Assembly (NCBI GenBank): GCA_965213765.1
Contig: OZ243926.1
Span: 124,001 to 188,000, forward strand
Source of the DNA: JAJDXO01 sp965213765
GTDB lineage: Bacteria > Pseudomonadota > Alphaproteobacteria > Rhodospirillales > UBA2165
Direction: 5' to 3'
DNA: 64,000 nucleotides
The position numbers and the translations under genes are program-made. Under the pieces are notes generated by a model that ran no database searches, was not told where the DNA came from, and saw only the letters and a program-made list of their open reading frames with translations. Below, piece by piece: positions 7,730-16,238 of the stretch. How positions within the stretch are numbered: position 1 is the first letter of the stretch; every line of letters starts with the position of its first letter.

Positions 7730-9304
7730 GTGCCGTTTTCCGAAATCCTGACCATCATCATGTTCGTCGTGGTGTGTCTGTTCTTGATGGCCGGATTCCC
7801 GGTCGCATTTACGCTCGCCGGTACGGCGCTGATCTTCGCCGGGATCGGGTGGATTTTTGGGGTGTTCGATTTCTCCCTCTTCGGTGCTCTGCCGTCCAGG
7901 ATTTTCGGCGGGGCGATGACCAACGAGTTGCTGATCGCGGTACCGCTGTTCGTCTTCATGGGCGTGATGCTGGAGCGCTCCAAAGTGGCCGAGGAATTGC
8001 TGGATACCATGGGCCGGCTGTTCGGGAGCTTGCGCGGCGGTCTCGGCATTTCGGTATCCGTGGTCGGCGCATTGCTGGCCGCCTCCACCGGCATCGTCGG
8101 CGCGACCGTGGTGACCATGGGCCTGCTGTCCCTGCCGACCATGTTGCGGCGCAAATACGACCCCTCCCTCGCCTGCGGCTCGATCGCCGCCGCCGGTACG
8201 TTGGGACAGATCATCCCGCCGTCCATCGTTCTCGTCCTGTTGGGCGACCAGATCTCAAATGCCTATGTGGACGCCCAGCGCACGGTCGGGAATTTTTCTC
8301 CCGATCCGGTCTCGGTAGGCGATTTGTTCGCCGGCGCGTTGCTGCCCGGCCTTGCCCTGGTCGGCATGTACATTCTCTATCAGGTCATCGTCGCGTTTCT
8401 GAAACCCAATGCCTCCCCGGCAATCCCGAAGGAGGAACTTGATGACGGCGTACCGCTGTTCGGCCGGGTGATGCGCGCCTTGGTGCCGCCCTTGGTGCTG
8501 ATCGTCGCGGTGCTGGGTTCGATCCTCGCCGGTGTCGCAACCCCGACCGAGGCCGCGGCGGTCGGCTCAGTGGGTGCTTTGCTGCTCGCGGCGGTTCGGA
8601 TTTCCGACAAGAAGCCGACCCCCATCTATCTGGCGGGGATCGCTCTTATTGTTATGCTTTATCTCACCAACACCATGGATCTCCGGGTGTTGCGGAACGA
8701 AATTCCCACCGGCGACATGGCCGCCATCGTCGGCGCGGTGATCTGCTCGGCGGTTCTCGCCTGGGGGTTGCTGGTGGCGCTCATCCGGGTGACCCAGGAC
8801 CGGGTGCTGACCCAGGTGGTGCGCTCGACGCTCGAAGTGTCGGCCATGGTCTTCGTCATCCTCATCGGCGCGTCGGTGTTCTCACTGGTCTTCCGCGGCC
8901 TCGGCGGCGACGACATGGTGCATGAATTTCTCACCAACCTGCCGGGCGGCATCTACGGCGCCATGATCGTGGTCATGCTGGTGATGTTCGTTCTCGGCTT
9001 CTTCCTCGACTTCATCGAGATCACCTTCGTCGTCGTGCCGATCGTCGCGCCGGTGCTGCTGCAGTCGGATATCAGTCCCGTTTGGCTCGGCGTGATGATG
9101 GCGATGAACCTGCAGACGTCGTTCCTGACGCCGCCCTTCGGCTTTGCCTTGTTCTATCTGCGGGGTGTCGCGCCGCCCGAGATCAAGACGACCCACATCT
9201 ACAAGGGCGTGCTGCCCTTTGTCGCGATCCAGTTGATCGGGCTCGCCGTTCTGGCCGCCTACCCGCCGCTCGCGACGTGGCTGCCCAAACTGGTTTTCGG
9301 TTAG
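7730..9304 (+). CDS. dctM: TRAP transporter large permease subunit (DctM)
   Basis: A 524-residue polytopic membrane protein. It is the channel-forming subunit of the TRAP importer. Family motifs include AASTGIVGATVVTMGLLSLPTM and LGQIIPPSIVLVLLGD in the first half and TFVVVPIVAPVLLQ and NLQTSFLTPPFGFALFYLRG in the second. It is about 100 residues longer than the common 425-residue DctM because of extra hydrophobic segments between residues 285 and 345, a known long-DctM variant. Start GTG 7730 is chosen because it precedes the first transmembrane segment and lies 12 bases after dctQ. It ends the operon; bioY converges seven bases later. Confidence 0.92.
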   Translation: MPFSEILTIIMFVVVCLFLMAGFPVAFTLAGTALIFAGIGWIFGVFDFSLFGALPSRIFGGAMTNELLIAVPLFVFMGVMLERSKVAEELLDTMGRLFGSLRGGLGISVSVVGALLAASTGIVGATVVTMGLLSLPTMLRRKYDPSLACGSIAAAGTLGQIIPPSIVLVLLGDQISNAYVDAQRTVGNFSPDPVSVGDLFAGALLPGLALVGMYILYQVIVAFLKPNASPAIPKEELDDGVPLFGRVMRALVPPLVLIVAVLGSILAGVATPTEAAAVGSVGALLLAAVRISDKKPTPIYLAGIALIVMLYLTNTMDLRVLRNEIPTGDMAAIVGAVICSAVLAWGLLVALIRVTQDRVLTQVVRSTLEVSAMVFVILIGASVFSLVFRGLGGDDMVHEFLTNLPGGIYGAMIVVMLVMFVLGFFLDFIEITFVVVPIVAPVLLQSDISPVWLGVMMAMNLQTSFLTPPFGFALFYLRGVAPPEIKTTHIYKGVLPFVAIQLIGLAVLAAYPPLATWLPKLVFG

Positions 9305-9311
9305 GCCCGGA

Positions 9312-9911
9312 CTACGCCCGAAATTTTGCGATCAGTTTCCACGCGCCCGGCAGCACCGCGGCGGCGAGCGCGATCTTGAACACCTCCCCCCAGAGGAACG
9401 GCAGCACGCCGAAGGCCCAGGCTTTCTCCGCGCCGATCAGCGTGGCGAGCCAGGCATAGCCGGGCACGAAGATGATCACCGTGCCGATGGCCATGGCCGC
9501 GAGGGTCATGGTGATTGAGCGGTCCCAGCCCTTTTCGCCGAGCCAGCCGGCAATCCCGGCGGCGAGCACGAAGCCGGCCAGATAGCCACCCGTCGGGCCG
9601 GCCATGTAGGCGAGGCCGATGCCCTTCTCCGGCGTGCCCGCGAACACCGGCAGGCCGACCGCGCCCTCGGCGAGGTAGAGCAGCAGCGTGGCGCCCCCCA
9701 GCTTCCAGCCATAGGCCATGCCGATGACCAGTACGGCGAAGGTCTGCATTGTCATGGGGACCGGATAGAACGGCACCTGGATCTTGGCCGAGATGGTTAG
9801 CAGCCCGGTGCCGGCGATGGCGAGGATCGCCATACGGAGCCAGCTGTCGGCGGCCTGCGGCCAAGCCGAGCCGATCAGGGTCGGGTGAAGAGCCGGGTGT
9901 CGAAGCGCCAT
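9312..9911 (-). CDS. bioY: biotin transporter S component BioY
   Basis: A roughly 199-residue integral membrane protein of the BioY family, the biotin-specific subunit of ECF-type transport that can also work alone. Typical pieces are AKIQVPFYPVPMTMQTFAVLV, AYGWKLGGATLLLYLAEGAVGLPVF and MAGPTGGYLAGF, in six predicted membrane helices. I prefer ATG 9911 because GGGGGA sits before it; in-frame ATGs at 9923 and 9956 are possible. No ECF ATPase (bioM/bioN) is nearby. A 23-base palindrome lies upstream (9990-10012), which suggests repressor control. It is separated from parC by about 130 bases on the same strand. Confidence 0.93.
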   Translation of the reverse strand: MALRHPALHPTLIGSAWPQAADSWLRMAILAIAGTGLLTISAKIQVPFYPVPMTMQTFAVLVIGMAYGWKLGGATLLLYLAEGAVGLPVFAGTPEKGIGLAYMAGPTGGYLAGFVLAAGIAGWLGEKGWDRSITMTLAAMAIGTVIIFVPGYAWLATLIGAEKAWAFGVLPFLWGEVFKIALAAAVLPGAWKLIAKFRA

Positions 9912-9989
9912 GTTTTCCCCCATGGTGTCAGGCGGTGAGTTCAGCGGTGAATTCATCTCCGGGGCTTCTACGCGACGGAAGCCCGAAGG

Positions 9990-10012
9990 TCAATCTAACG
10001 TCGTTAAATTGA
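9990..10012. promoter_or_regulatory. palindromic operator candidate upstream of bioY
   Basis: TCAATCTAACG-T-CGTTAAATTGA: 11-base arms around one central base, with a single mismatched pair. It lies 79 bases before the preferred bioY start in an AT-rich pocket where the promoter should be. It does not match the alphaproteobacterial BioR box (TTATCTATAA-like) nor the long BirA operator, so the regulator is unknown; TetR- or MarR-type proteins bind palindromes of this kind. Confidence 0.55.
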
Positions 10013-10039
10013 TTGTAATAGTACCATGATATCAACGGG

Positions 10040-12274
10040 TTACGAAAACCGGTTGGAGCGCGGAAAACCCTTCGGCGGCAGCCGCCCGGCCTGCGCGCGC
10101 TTGCCTTGCCAGGCCATGAGATCGGTTTCGGTCCGCACCCCGGCGCCGGTCACCCAGGTGAGCCCGTCGGCGAGGGTGAAGGTTTTGAGGTCCGACAATC
10201 CGCCGTCCTTGTAGCGCTGCAGGAAGACACCCCGCCCCCGAGCCATCTCCGGCACATCCGCCAACGGGAACAGCAGCAGTTTCCGGTTGTCGCCGATCAC
10301 CGCGACCGTGTCCCCTCCGACGATGCAGGCGCCTGCCCCCTCTTCGTCGCCGGAGACGTTGAGGATCTGCTTGCCGCCCTTGGTCGAGGCGACCACGCCA
10401 TCCTCCGGGACTACGAAACCCCGCCCGGTCGACGACGCTACCAGCAGCCTGGTCCCGGGCTTGTAGATGAACAGCGCGACCACGTCGTGATCGTTGCCGA
10501 GATCGGTCATCAGCCGCACAGGCTCGCCGTAGCCCCGCCCGCCCGGCAGCTTGTCGCAGGCGATGGTGTAGCAGCGTCCGTTGGTGGCGAAGACGATCAG
10601 CTTGTCGGTGGTTTCGGCTTTCAGCGCGAATTTATGTTTGTCGCCTTCCTTGTATTTGACCTCGCCGACGTCGTCCAAATGTCCCCGCGCGGCCTTGATC
10701 CAGCCCTTGTCGGAGCAGAGGATGGTGATCGGCTCCTTCTCGATCAGCGCCTCGACCGGCACGTCGACGGCCGCCGGTGCATCGCCGATTTCGGTGCGGC
10801 GCCTGCCGAGCGCGGTCTTGTCGCCGAAGCGTTTGCGGATATCGTTGATCTGGCCGGAGATTTCCTTCCAGCGGAGCTTGGGATCCTTGAGCAATTTGTC
10901 GAGCTCGGCACGCTCCCGGGTCAGCGCCGAATGCTCGCCCTTGATCTCCATCTCCTCCAGTTTGCGCAAGCTCCGCAAACGCATGTTGAGGATGGCGTCC
11001 GCCTGCCCCCCGGTCAGCTTCAAAGCCTTGATGAGCTCGGCCTTGGCGTCGTCCTTCTCGCGGATGATCTTGATCACCTCGTCGAGGTTGAGGTAGGCGG
11101 CCAGATAGCCCTCCAGCACCTCAAGCCGGGCGGCGATCCTGCCCAAGCGATGTTTGGTGCGCCGCTTCAGCACCTCGTGGCGGTGATCGAGAAAGGCCTG
11201 AAGAACCTCGCGGAGATTCATCACCCTCGGCGTCTTGTCCGCGTCCAACACATTCATGTTGAGCCCGAACCGGGTTTCCAGATCGGTCTGCTTGAACAAT
11301 TGCTCCATCAGCATGCCGGGCTCCACCGAGCGGCTCTTGGGCACCAGCACGAGGCGCACGTCCTCGGTGCTTTCGTCGACCACGTCTTCGAGGAACGGCA
11401 GTTTCTTGGCGTTCATCAACTCCGCGATGCGCTCCACCAGCCGTGCCTTTTGCACCTGGTAGGGAATCTCGGTGACCACGATCTGGTATTGACCGCGGCC
11501 CAGCTTTTCGGTCTTCCATTTGGCGCGGATTCGGAATGAACCCCGCCCGATCCTGTAGGCCGCCTCGACGGTTTTCCGGTCCTCGACCAATATGCCGCCG
11601 GTCGGGAAGTCGGGCCCGGGCATGAAGCCGACCAGCTTGCCGACGGTGGCCTTCGGAAACTTGATCATGTGGAGCAGCGCCCGGCAGATTTCGTCCGCGT
11701 TGTGGGGCGGAATATTGGTCGCCATGCCGACGGCGATGCCGGCGGCGCCATTGGCCAGAAGGTTTGGGAATCCCGCCGGCATGACGGCTGGTTCTCTCTC
11801 CTCGCCGTCATAGGTTTCCCGGAAATCGACCGCGTCTTCGTCGAGCCCCTCCATCATCAGGGTGGCGATTGCGGTCATCCGCGCTTCGGTGTAACGCATG
11901 GCGGCGGCGTTATCGCCGTCGATATTGCCGAAATTTCCCTGCCCGTCGATCAGCGGATATCGCACGGCGAAGCCTTGCGCCAGGCGCACCAGCGCGTCGT
12001 AGACGGCGGTGTCGCCGTGGGGGTGGTACTTGCCGATGACGTCGCCCACCACACGGGCGCATTTCTTGAAGCCTTGGTCCGGATCGAGCCTGAGTTGGCG
12101 CATGGCGAACAGCAGCCGCCGGTGGACAGGCTTCAGGCCGTCGCGCACGTCCGGCAGGGAACGGGACATGATGATCGACAGGGCGTAACTCAGATACCGC
12201 TCGGAGATCGCCTCGGCGAGGCGGGTATCGCGGATATCGCCGGCGGGCGCGGCGGGCAAGGTGTCAGCGGCCAT
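10040..12274 (-). CDS. parC: DNA topoisomerase IV subunit A
   Basis: A 744-residue type IIA topoisomerase A subunit. With ParE it decatenates replicated chromosomes. The N-terminal breakage-reunion domain has SRSLPDVRDGLKPVHRR, the quinolone-determining stretch YHPHGDTAVYDALVR and AAMRYTEARM with catalytic Tyr128. The C-terminal part is shorter than GyrA's and the GyrA box is not evident, which together with the recO-era neighbourhood favours ParC over GyrA. Position 89 is Thr where E. coli has Ser80 (ParC) or Ser83 (GyrA). Start ATG 12274 gives a normal N-terminus. It lies about 100 bases after recO on the same strand. Confidence 0.92.
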   Translation of the reverse strand: MAADTLPAAPAGDIRDTRLAEAISERYLSYALSIIMSRSLPDVRDGLKPVHRRLLFAMRQLRLDPDQGFKKCARVVGDVIGKYHPHGDTAVYDALVRLAQGFAVRYPLIDGQGNFGNIDGDNAAAMRYTEARMTAIATLMMEGLDEDAVDFRETYDGEEREPAVMPAGFPNLLANGAAGIAVGMATNIPPHNADEICRALLHMIKFPKATVGKLVGFMPGPDFPTGGILVEDRKTVEAAYRIGRGSFRIRAKWKTEKLGRGQYQIVVTEIPYQVQKARLVERIAELMNAKKLPFLEDVVDESTEDVRLVLVPKSRSVEPGMLMEQLFKQTDLETRFGLNMNVLDADKTPRVMNLREVLQAFLDHRHEVLKRRTKHRLGRIAARLEVLEGYLAAYLNLDEVIKIIREKDDAKAELIKALKLTGGQADAILNMRLRSLRKLEEMEIKGEHSALTRERAELDKLLKDPKLRWKEISGQINDIRKRFGDKTALGRRRTEIGDAPAAVDVPVEALIEKEPITILCSDKGWIKAARGHLDDVGEVKYKEGDKHKFALKAETTDKLIVFATNGRCYTIACDKLPGGRGYGEPVRLMTDLGNDHDVVALFIYKPGTRLLVASSTGRGFVVPEDGVVASTKGGKQILNVSGDEEGAGACIVGGDTVAVIGDNRKLLLFPLADVPEMARGRGVFLQRYKDGGLSDLKTFTLADGLTWVTGAGVRTETDLMAWQGKRAQAGRLPPKGFPRSNRFS

Positions 12275-12372
12275 GGCGGTGCCCTTCTTCGTTTGGCGTT
12301 TCTTGTAGGTGTGGTGTCTTCAATATACCAAATCTTGTGGTTTCAACAGGGAATTCGGGGTTCATGAGTGGT

Positions 12373-13110
12373 TCACGTTTGCCGGCTTGCCCGGGCCGCG
12401 AGCCGGGTTCGCGCCGGCGGCACGCCCCGGGCATCGTGGATAAAGGCATGGCGCTCCAGGAAGTAGCCGGTGAGCTTCAGTCCGTCGGCGATCCCGTCGG
12501 CCGGGTTTTCGCTCTCCACCCCCCGGGCCGGGTCATCGAGCAGGAACACCGGCAGGGCCAGCAGCTTGTCCTTGTAGGTTGCGCCCGCCGCCAGGGAAAC
12601 CGCACGGCCCGAATTGGGTGAGACATAAGCCAGGCCCGTCGTGCCGCCGCCGCCCGCGCATTCGGAGAAATCGAGGCCGAACCCCATATCGGCCAGAAGA
12701 TCCCGCTCCCACATGACATAGGATTCCAGCCAATCGTCGCGGCCGAGCCCGGCGATAAACTCCAGCAGCCTGACGTACGTCTCGGGGTGCGGTTCCCGCT
12801 CCGGCAGCGCCGCTTCGGCCACCGCGCAGACCGCGGACAGGCCCGCGAGCCGCATGGGATCGTCCAGCCAATCCGCCGCGCCGGCCCGCAAAAGCTCGCA
12901 CGTGTAGCTCCCGAGATGCTCTTCCAGCCGCGCCCGCCAGGTCGCCCGCACGCGGTTGCCGGGCTCGTAAATGCCGCGGGCGCGCCTGCCTGCCCCGCCG
13001 CGGACCACGCCCGCATGGCGGCCGTGCTCCCAGGTCAGCAGATTGACGATCGCCGCGCTCTCGCCGTGCTTCCGCGCGCTCAGGACGATGCCCTCATCCG
13101 TCCAGTCCAT
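12373..13110 (-). CDS. recO: DNA repair protein RecO
   Basis: A 245-residue RecO: an N-terminal OB fold (MDWTDEGIVLSARKHGESAAIVNLLT, then GRHAGVVRGGAGRR) and a helical C-terminal domain containing ALPEREPHPETY. RecO works with RecF and RecR to load RecA on SSB-coated single-stranded DNA. The start at ATG 13110 begins the conserved OB fold; an in-frame start at 13140 would add ten unconserved residues. The family's C-terminal cysteines are only partly present. The gap upstream to era is unusually long (381 bases) for this normally tight cluster. Confidence 0.93.
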   Translation of the reverse strand: MDWTDEGIVLSARKHGESAAIVNLLTWEHGRHAGVVRGGAGRRARGIYEPGNRVRATWRARLEEHLGSYTCELLRAGAADWLDDPMRLAGLSAVCAVAEAALPEREPHPETYVRLLEFIAGLGRDDWLESYVMWERDLLADMGFGLDFSECAGGGGTTGLAYVSPNSGRAVSLAAGATYKDKLLALPVFLLDDPARGVESENPADGIADGLKLTGYFLERHAFIHDARGVPPARTRLAARASRQT

Positions 13111-13265
13111 CAGGACCGTCCACTTCGGGTATCTGCCCACCCGATATCGTCATACCCCGGACCTCGCCGGGAGGAGACGTGGTGGCATTGGTTCAAGCTA
13201 TGCAAATGTTGCAACCCTTAACCCATTGAAATCAAACAATTCCAAAATTCCACCGTTTTTCGCCG

Positions 13266-13315
13266 CATGGACATTCATGGACATTCATGGACATTAATGG
13301 ACAAACATGGACATT
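13266..13315. repeat. five tandem copies of a 10-base unit
   Basis: CATGGACATT is repeated at 13266, 13276, 13286 and 13306, with a degenerate copy (AATGGACAAA) at 13296. The phase is exact, without spacers, so this is a short tandem repeat, not a CRISPR. On the minus strand it reads AATGTCCATG. Confidence 0.9.
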
Positions 13316-13328
13316 TCTCATCCTTCCC

Positions 13329-13349
13329 GCCATGCGTTTGACGCATGGC
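13329..13349. other. perfect short hairpin between era and recO
   Basis: GCCATGCGT-TTG-ACGCATGGC: 9-base arms with a 3-base loop, 14 bases from the tandem repeat. No T-run follows on either strand, so it is not an obvious terminator. It could be a fragment of a palindromic repeat. Confidence 0.7.
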
Positions 13350-13491
13350 CGCCGCGGCTCCCGGCCGGGCCATTCTAGCCGCGATTCGCCAAGCGGAAAT
13401 CAAGATCGGTTCAGGGGGTATATAGGCAGGAAATGCGGCGGGCGGGAGACGCCCCGCCCTCCCCGCCGCCGAGCGGTTCGCGTGAGGGACG

Positions 13492-14406
13492 TCACGCGTT
13501 GTAGTCGAGCCCCCAGTCGCGGTACCGGGCGGGATCGTCGCCCCAATTGTCCCGCACCTTGACGAACAGGAACAGGTGGATGCGCTGTTCGAGCAACTCT
13601 TGAAGCTCTTCGCGCGCCGCCGCGCCCAGTTGCTTGATGCGGGCGCCCCGCTTGCCGAGCACGATGGCCTTCTGGCTGTCCCGCTCCACGTAGATGGTCT
13701 GCTCGATACGCGCCGAACCATCTTCCCGCTCCTCCCAGCTGTCGGTTTCCACCGTCGCCGCATAGGGAAGCTCCTGGTGGAGCTGGAGATAGAGTTTCTC
13801 CCGCGTGATCTCCGCGGCCAGCAGCCGCCGGGGCATGTCCGAAATCTGATCCTCGGGGAACATCCATGGTCCCGGCGCCATCATGCCCGTCAGGCGGGAG
13901 AGCAAATCCCCGGTTCCGTCGCCCTTCTCGGCCGAAACCATGAAGGTCTCGGAGAACACGCCTTCACCGTCCAGAACCGCCGCCATCTCCAGCAATGCGG
14001 GCTTGGACACGGCGTCGACCTTGTTGATGGCCAGCACGGCCCGGCCGCCGGTCTCTTTCAGCCGGTCGACGATCCGCCGGGTGTCCCGGTCCGCTTCGCC
14101 GCCGCGGAAGCGGGTTGCGTCCACCAGCAGGCAAATATGATCGGCGTCCCCGGCGCCGCCCCACGCGGCCGCGACCATCGCCCGGTCAAGACGCCGCCGC
14201 GGCCGGAAGATGCCCGGCGTGTCGATGAAGACGATTTGGGTGCGGTCTTGGATGCGGATGCCCAGAACCCGGGTGCGGGTGGTCTGGACCTTGGGCGAGA
14301 CGATGGACACCTTGGCGCCGACGAACCGGTTGAGCAGCGTCGACTTGCCCGCATTGGGCGCGCCGATGAGGGCGACAAACCCGCAGCGCCGCCCGGCCTC
14401 ACTCAC
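13492..14406 (-). CDS. era: GTPase Era
   Basis: A 304-residue Era: a Ras-like GTPase domain with G1 GAPNAGKS, switch region TTRTRVLGI, G3 DTPGI and G4 NKVD, then a C-terminal KH domain (GARIKQLG). Era binds the 3' end of 16S rRNA and assists 30S assembly at the membrane. Start GTG 14406 is chosen because it begins right before the GTPase domain and overlaps the rnc stop by eight bases, implying translational coupling; the longer open frame reaching back to 14526 would run through rnc. Gene order rnc-era is conserved. Confidence 0.95.
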   Translation of the reverse strand: MSEAGRRCGFVALIGAPNAGKSTLLNRFVGAKVSIVSPKVQTTRTRVLGIRIQDRTQIVFIDTPGIFRPRRRLDRAMVAAAWGGAGDADHICLLVDATRFRGGEADRDTRRIVDRLKETGGRAVLAINKVDAVSKPALLEMAAVLDGEGVFSETFMVSAEKGDGTGDLLSRLTGMMAPGPWMFPEDQISDMPRRLLAAEITREKLYLQLHQELPYAATVETDSWEEREDGSARIEQTIYVERDSQKAIVLGKRGARIKQLGAAAREELQELLEQRIHLFLFVKVRDNWGDDPARYRDWGLDYNA

Positions 14407-15100
14407 CGGAAACCCGCCGCAGCAACCGCGCCGCCGCTTCCTGCTCGGCAGCGCGTTTCGAAGATCCCGCGGCCCGGGCGGCCCCGTGGCCCGCAATTGC
14501 AGCCTCGACCGTGAAATTTGGTGCATGGTCGGGTCCGGCGCGGTCCAGGTGGCGATATTCGGGGAGGCCGAGATTGCGGGCCTGAGCCCATTCCTGGAGC
14601 CGGGTCTTGGCGTCCTTTTCCGGAGATTTCCCGTCGGCGAGAAGCGGTTTCCAGTTGCGGAGGATGAACGACCGGGCGGCTTCCAGGCCCGCGTCCCGGT
14701 AGATCGCCGCGATTACCGCTTCGCACGCATTGGCGAGAATGGCGGCATTCTCCCGCCCGCCTTTTCGTTCTTCGCCTTCGGTCATTTCCAGGTATTTGCC
14801 GAGGCCGAGGGTCCGGGCGACGCCGGTCAGTGCCTCTTTGCGCACCAGTGCCGTATGGCGGTAAGCGATTTGGCCCTCGTCTTCGCCCAAGTGGGCGTCC
14901 AGCAGCGTCTCGGCAATCACCAGGCCAAGCACCCGGTCACCAAGGAATTCGAGGCGTTCATTGGCCGCGCTTCGGCCCCGCTCGCCGGCCAGGCTCGAAT
15001 GCACCAGCGCCCGGTGCAACAAATCGGGATCGGCAAAATCATGGCCGAGCGCCGCCGCCAGATCGTCGGGATCGGCCCGGCCGCGCGCATCCCCGTTCAT
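14399..15100 (-). CDS. rnc: ribonuclease III
   Basis: A 233-residue double-strand-specific endoribonuclease that processes rRNA precursors and some mRNAs. The RNase III signature NERLEFLGDRVLGLVIAE (metal-binding Glu and Asp) is near residue 40, and a second acidic site (ANACEAVIAAIYRD) is near residue 115. The C-terminal 70 residues form the dsRNA-binding domain ending GSSKRAAEQEAAARLL. ATG 15100 starts four bases after the lepB stop, and the 3' end overlaps era, so lepB-rnc-era read as one operon. Confidence 0.96.
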   Translation of the reverse strand: MNGDARGRADPDDLAAALGHDFADPDLLHRALVHSSLAGERGRSAANERLEFLGDRVLGLVIAETLLDAHLGEDEGQIAYRHTALVRKEALTGVARTLGLGKYLEMTEGEERKGGRENAAILANACEAVIAAIYRDAGLEAARSFILRNWKPLLADGKSPEKDAKTRLQEWAQARNLGLPEYRHLDRAGPDHAPNFTVEAAIAGHGAARAAGSSKRAAEQEAAARLLRRVSGE

Positions 15101-15104
15101 CGGT

Positions 15105-15848
15105 TCAGACGATATCCTGGAAGAACCGCTGGAAGCGGATCACCCACGGCCAACGCCAGACGTGCCAGAAGGGCGACGAGCCGTCGGTGGAGAAGAACAG
15201 AATCTCCGCCCGGCCGACCAGGTTATCGCGAGGCACGAAGCCGACGGCGCCGATCACCCGGCTGTCCTGGGAGTTGTCCCGGTTGTCGCCCATCATGAAA
15301 TAGTGCCCGGGCGGCACCGTATAGACGTCCGTATTGTCGTAGGGCTCGTTGTCGCTCATCTCGTAGATCGAGTGCCGGCGGCCGCCGGGCAGGGTCTCCG
15401 TATAGTGGGTCACCCGGAGCGGCTGGCCAAATCCGTCGATTGTGAGTTCGACCCCGGCGGGTTCCCGCCTCACCGGCGCGCCATTGATATGCAGAACGCC
15501 GCGGCGCACCTCAATCTTGTCGCCCGGCAGGCCGATGACCCGCTTGATGAAATCGGTCTTGTTGTCGGCAGGCAGCTTGAACACCGCCACATCGCCCCGC
15601 TCGGGCTCGGTGAACAGGACCCGGCCCGGAATGATCGGCAGGCCGAAGGGCAGCGAGTAGCGGCTGTACCCGTAGGAGTATTTGGAGACGAACAAATAGT
15701 CGCCGACCAGCAGGGTCGGCTTCATGGAGCCGGACGGGATATTGAACGGCTCGAAGGCAACCGTGCGCACGACCAGCGCGATCAAGACCGCGTAGATGAT
15801 GGTCTTGGCCGTATCCCAGAGGCCGGAGGATTTGGAGTCGCGGGACAA
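15105..15848 (-). CDS. lepB: signal peptidase I
   Basis: A 247-residue inner-membrane serine protease that removes signal peptides from exported preproteins. One transmembrane helix (residues 14-31) is followed by IPSGSMKPTL with nucleophile Ser41, DFIKRVIGLPGD with general base Lys102, and GDNRDNSQDSR near the C-terminus. The start is TTG 15848; no better codon is in frame before a non-coding stretch, and the ribosome site is weak, so the exact start is less sure. In relatives lepB usually follows acpS; here 3.4 kb with three opposite-strand genes intervenes, so its promoter must lie in or near the repeat block upstream. Confidence 0.94.
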   Translation of the reverse strand: MSRDSKSSGLWDTAKTIIYAVLIALVVRTVAFEPFNIPSGSMKPTLLVGDYLFVSKYSYGYSRYSLPFGLPIIPGRVLFTEPERGDVAVFKLPADNKTDFIKRVIGLPGDKIEVRRGVLHINGAPVRREPAGVELTIDGFGQPLRVTHYTETLPGGRRHSIYEMSDNEPYDNTDVYTVPPGHYFMMGDNRDNSQDSRVIGAVGFVPRDNLVGRAEILFFSTDGSSPFWHVWRWPWVIRFQRFFQDIV

Positions 15849-16101
15849 GCTGTCCGATAAGCCCTTAATTCCAGACGATGATACGCGCCTTGGCCGGACG
15901 AGACCGGTGCCGGCGGGAATCGCGGGCGATCAAGCCAGCGGTTCGCTTTGCTGTCAAGCCGCATCGCTCGCAAACCGATCTGGGCCGGTCAAGGCCGGCC
16001 AAGGACGGTCAGGCCAAACGATAACGGCTGCTTGATCCGCTTACCGCCCCCCGGCGCGGATTGCGGGCTTGCGCCCGCCGTTGCGCCGCGCAACGCGCCC
16101 T

Positions 16102-16149
16102 GGGGTCCGGACCCGATTGAGCCGCCATAGGAGTGTTGCGGCGATGAGG
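16102..16149 (-). repeat. dispersed intergenic repeat, copy 2
   Basis: Reverse-complement match (44 of 48) to 454-501. This copy is in a repeat-rich block next to other palindromes, while copy 1 is alone after hemB. Confidence 0.8.
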
Positions 16150-16166
16150 CATAAAATGATTGCGTC

Positions 16167-16224
16167 ATGGCCGGGCCCACCGGACCGGCTTCGCCGGCCG
16201 GAGGACGAACCGCGACCCGGCCAT
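16167..16224. repeat. interrupted palindromic repeat (ATGGCCGGG ... CCCGGCCAT)
   Basis: Perfect 9-base arms at 16167-16175 and 16216-16224, set in GCGTCATGGCCGGG and CCCGGCCATCCACGTG. These are the outer parts of a palindrome I remember as common in alphaproteobacterial intergenic DNA, where the arms are nearly adjacent. Here about 40 bases separate them, including an inner CCGGC-TTC-GCCGG hairpin (16185-16197). Confidence 0.65.
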
Positions 16225-16238
16225 CCACGTGTACCGTG

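Larger units (their letters stand above)
13111..13491. other. non-coding gap between era and recO with repeats and hairpins
   Basis: No gene is supported here. The gap contains a 10-base tandem repeat (13266-13315), a perfect short hairpin (13329-13349), a GC-rich imperfect stem just after era (about 13433-13470) that could end the era transcript, and an AT-rich stretch (13200-13255) that is the likely recO promoter region. Small open frames on both strands look like by-products of the repeats. Confidence 0.6.

Noticed and set aside
10106..11539. 477-codon plus-strand open frame
   Set aside because: Antisense shadow of parC.
13266..13315. CRISPR array
   Set aside because: Ten-base units are directly adjacent with no spacers, and no cas genes are present.
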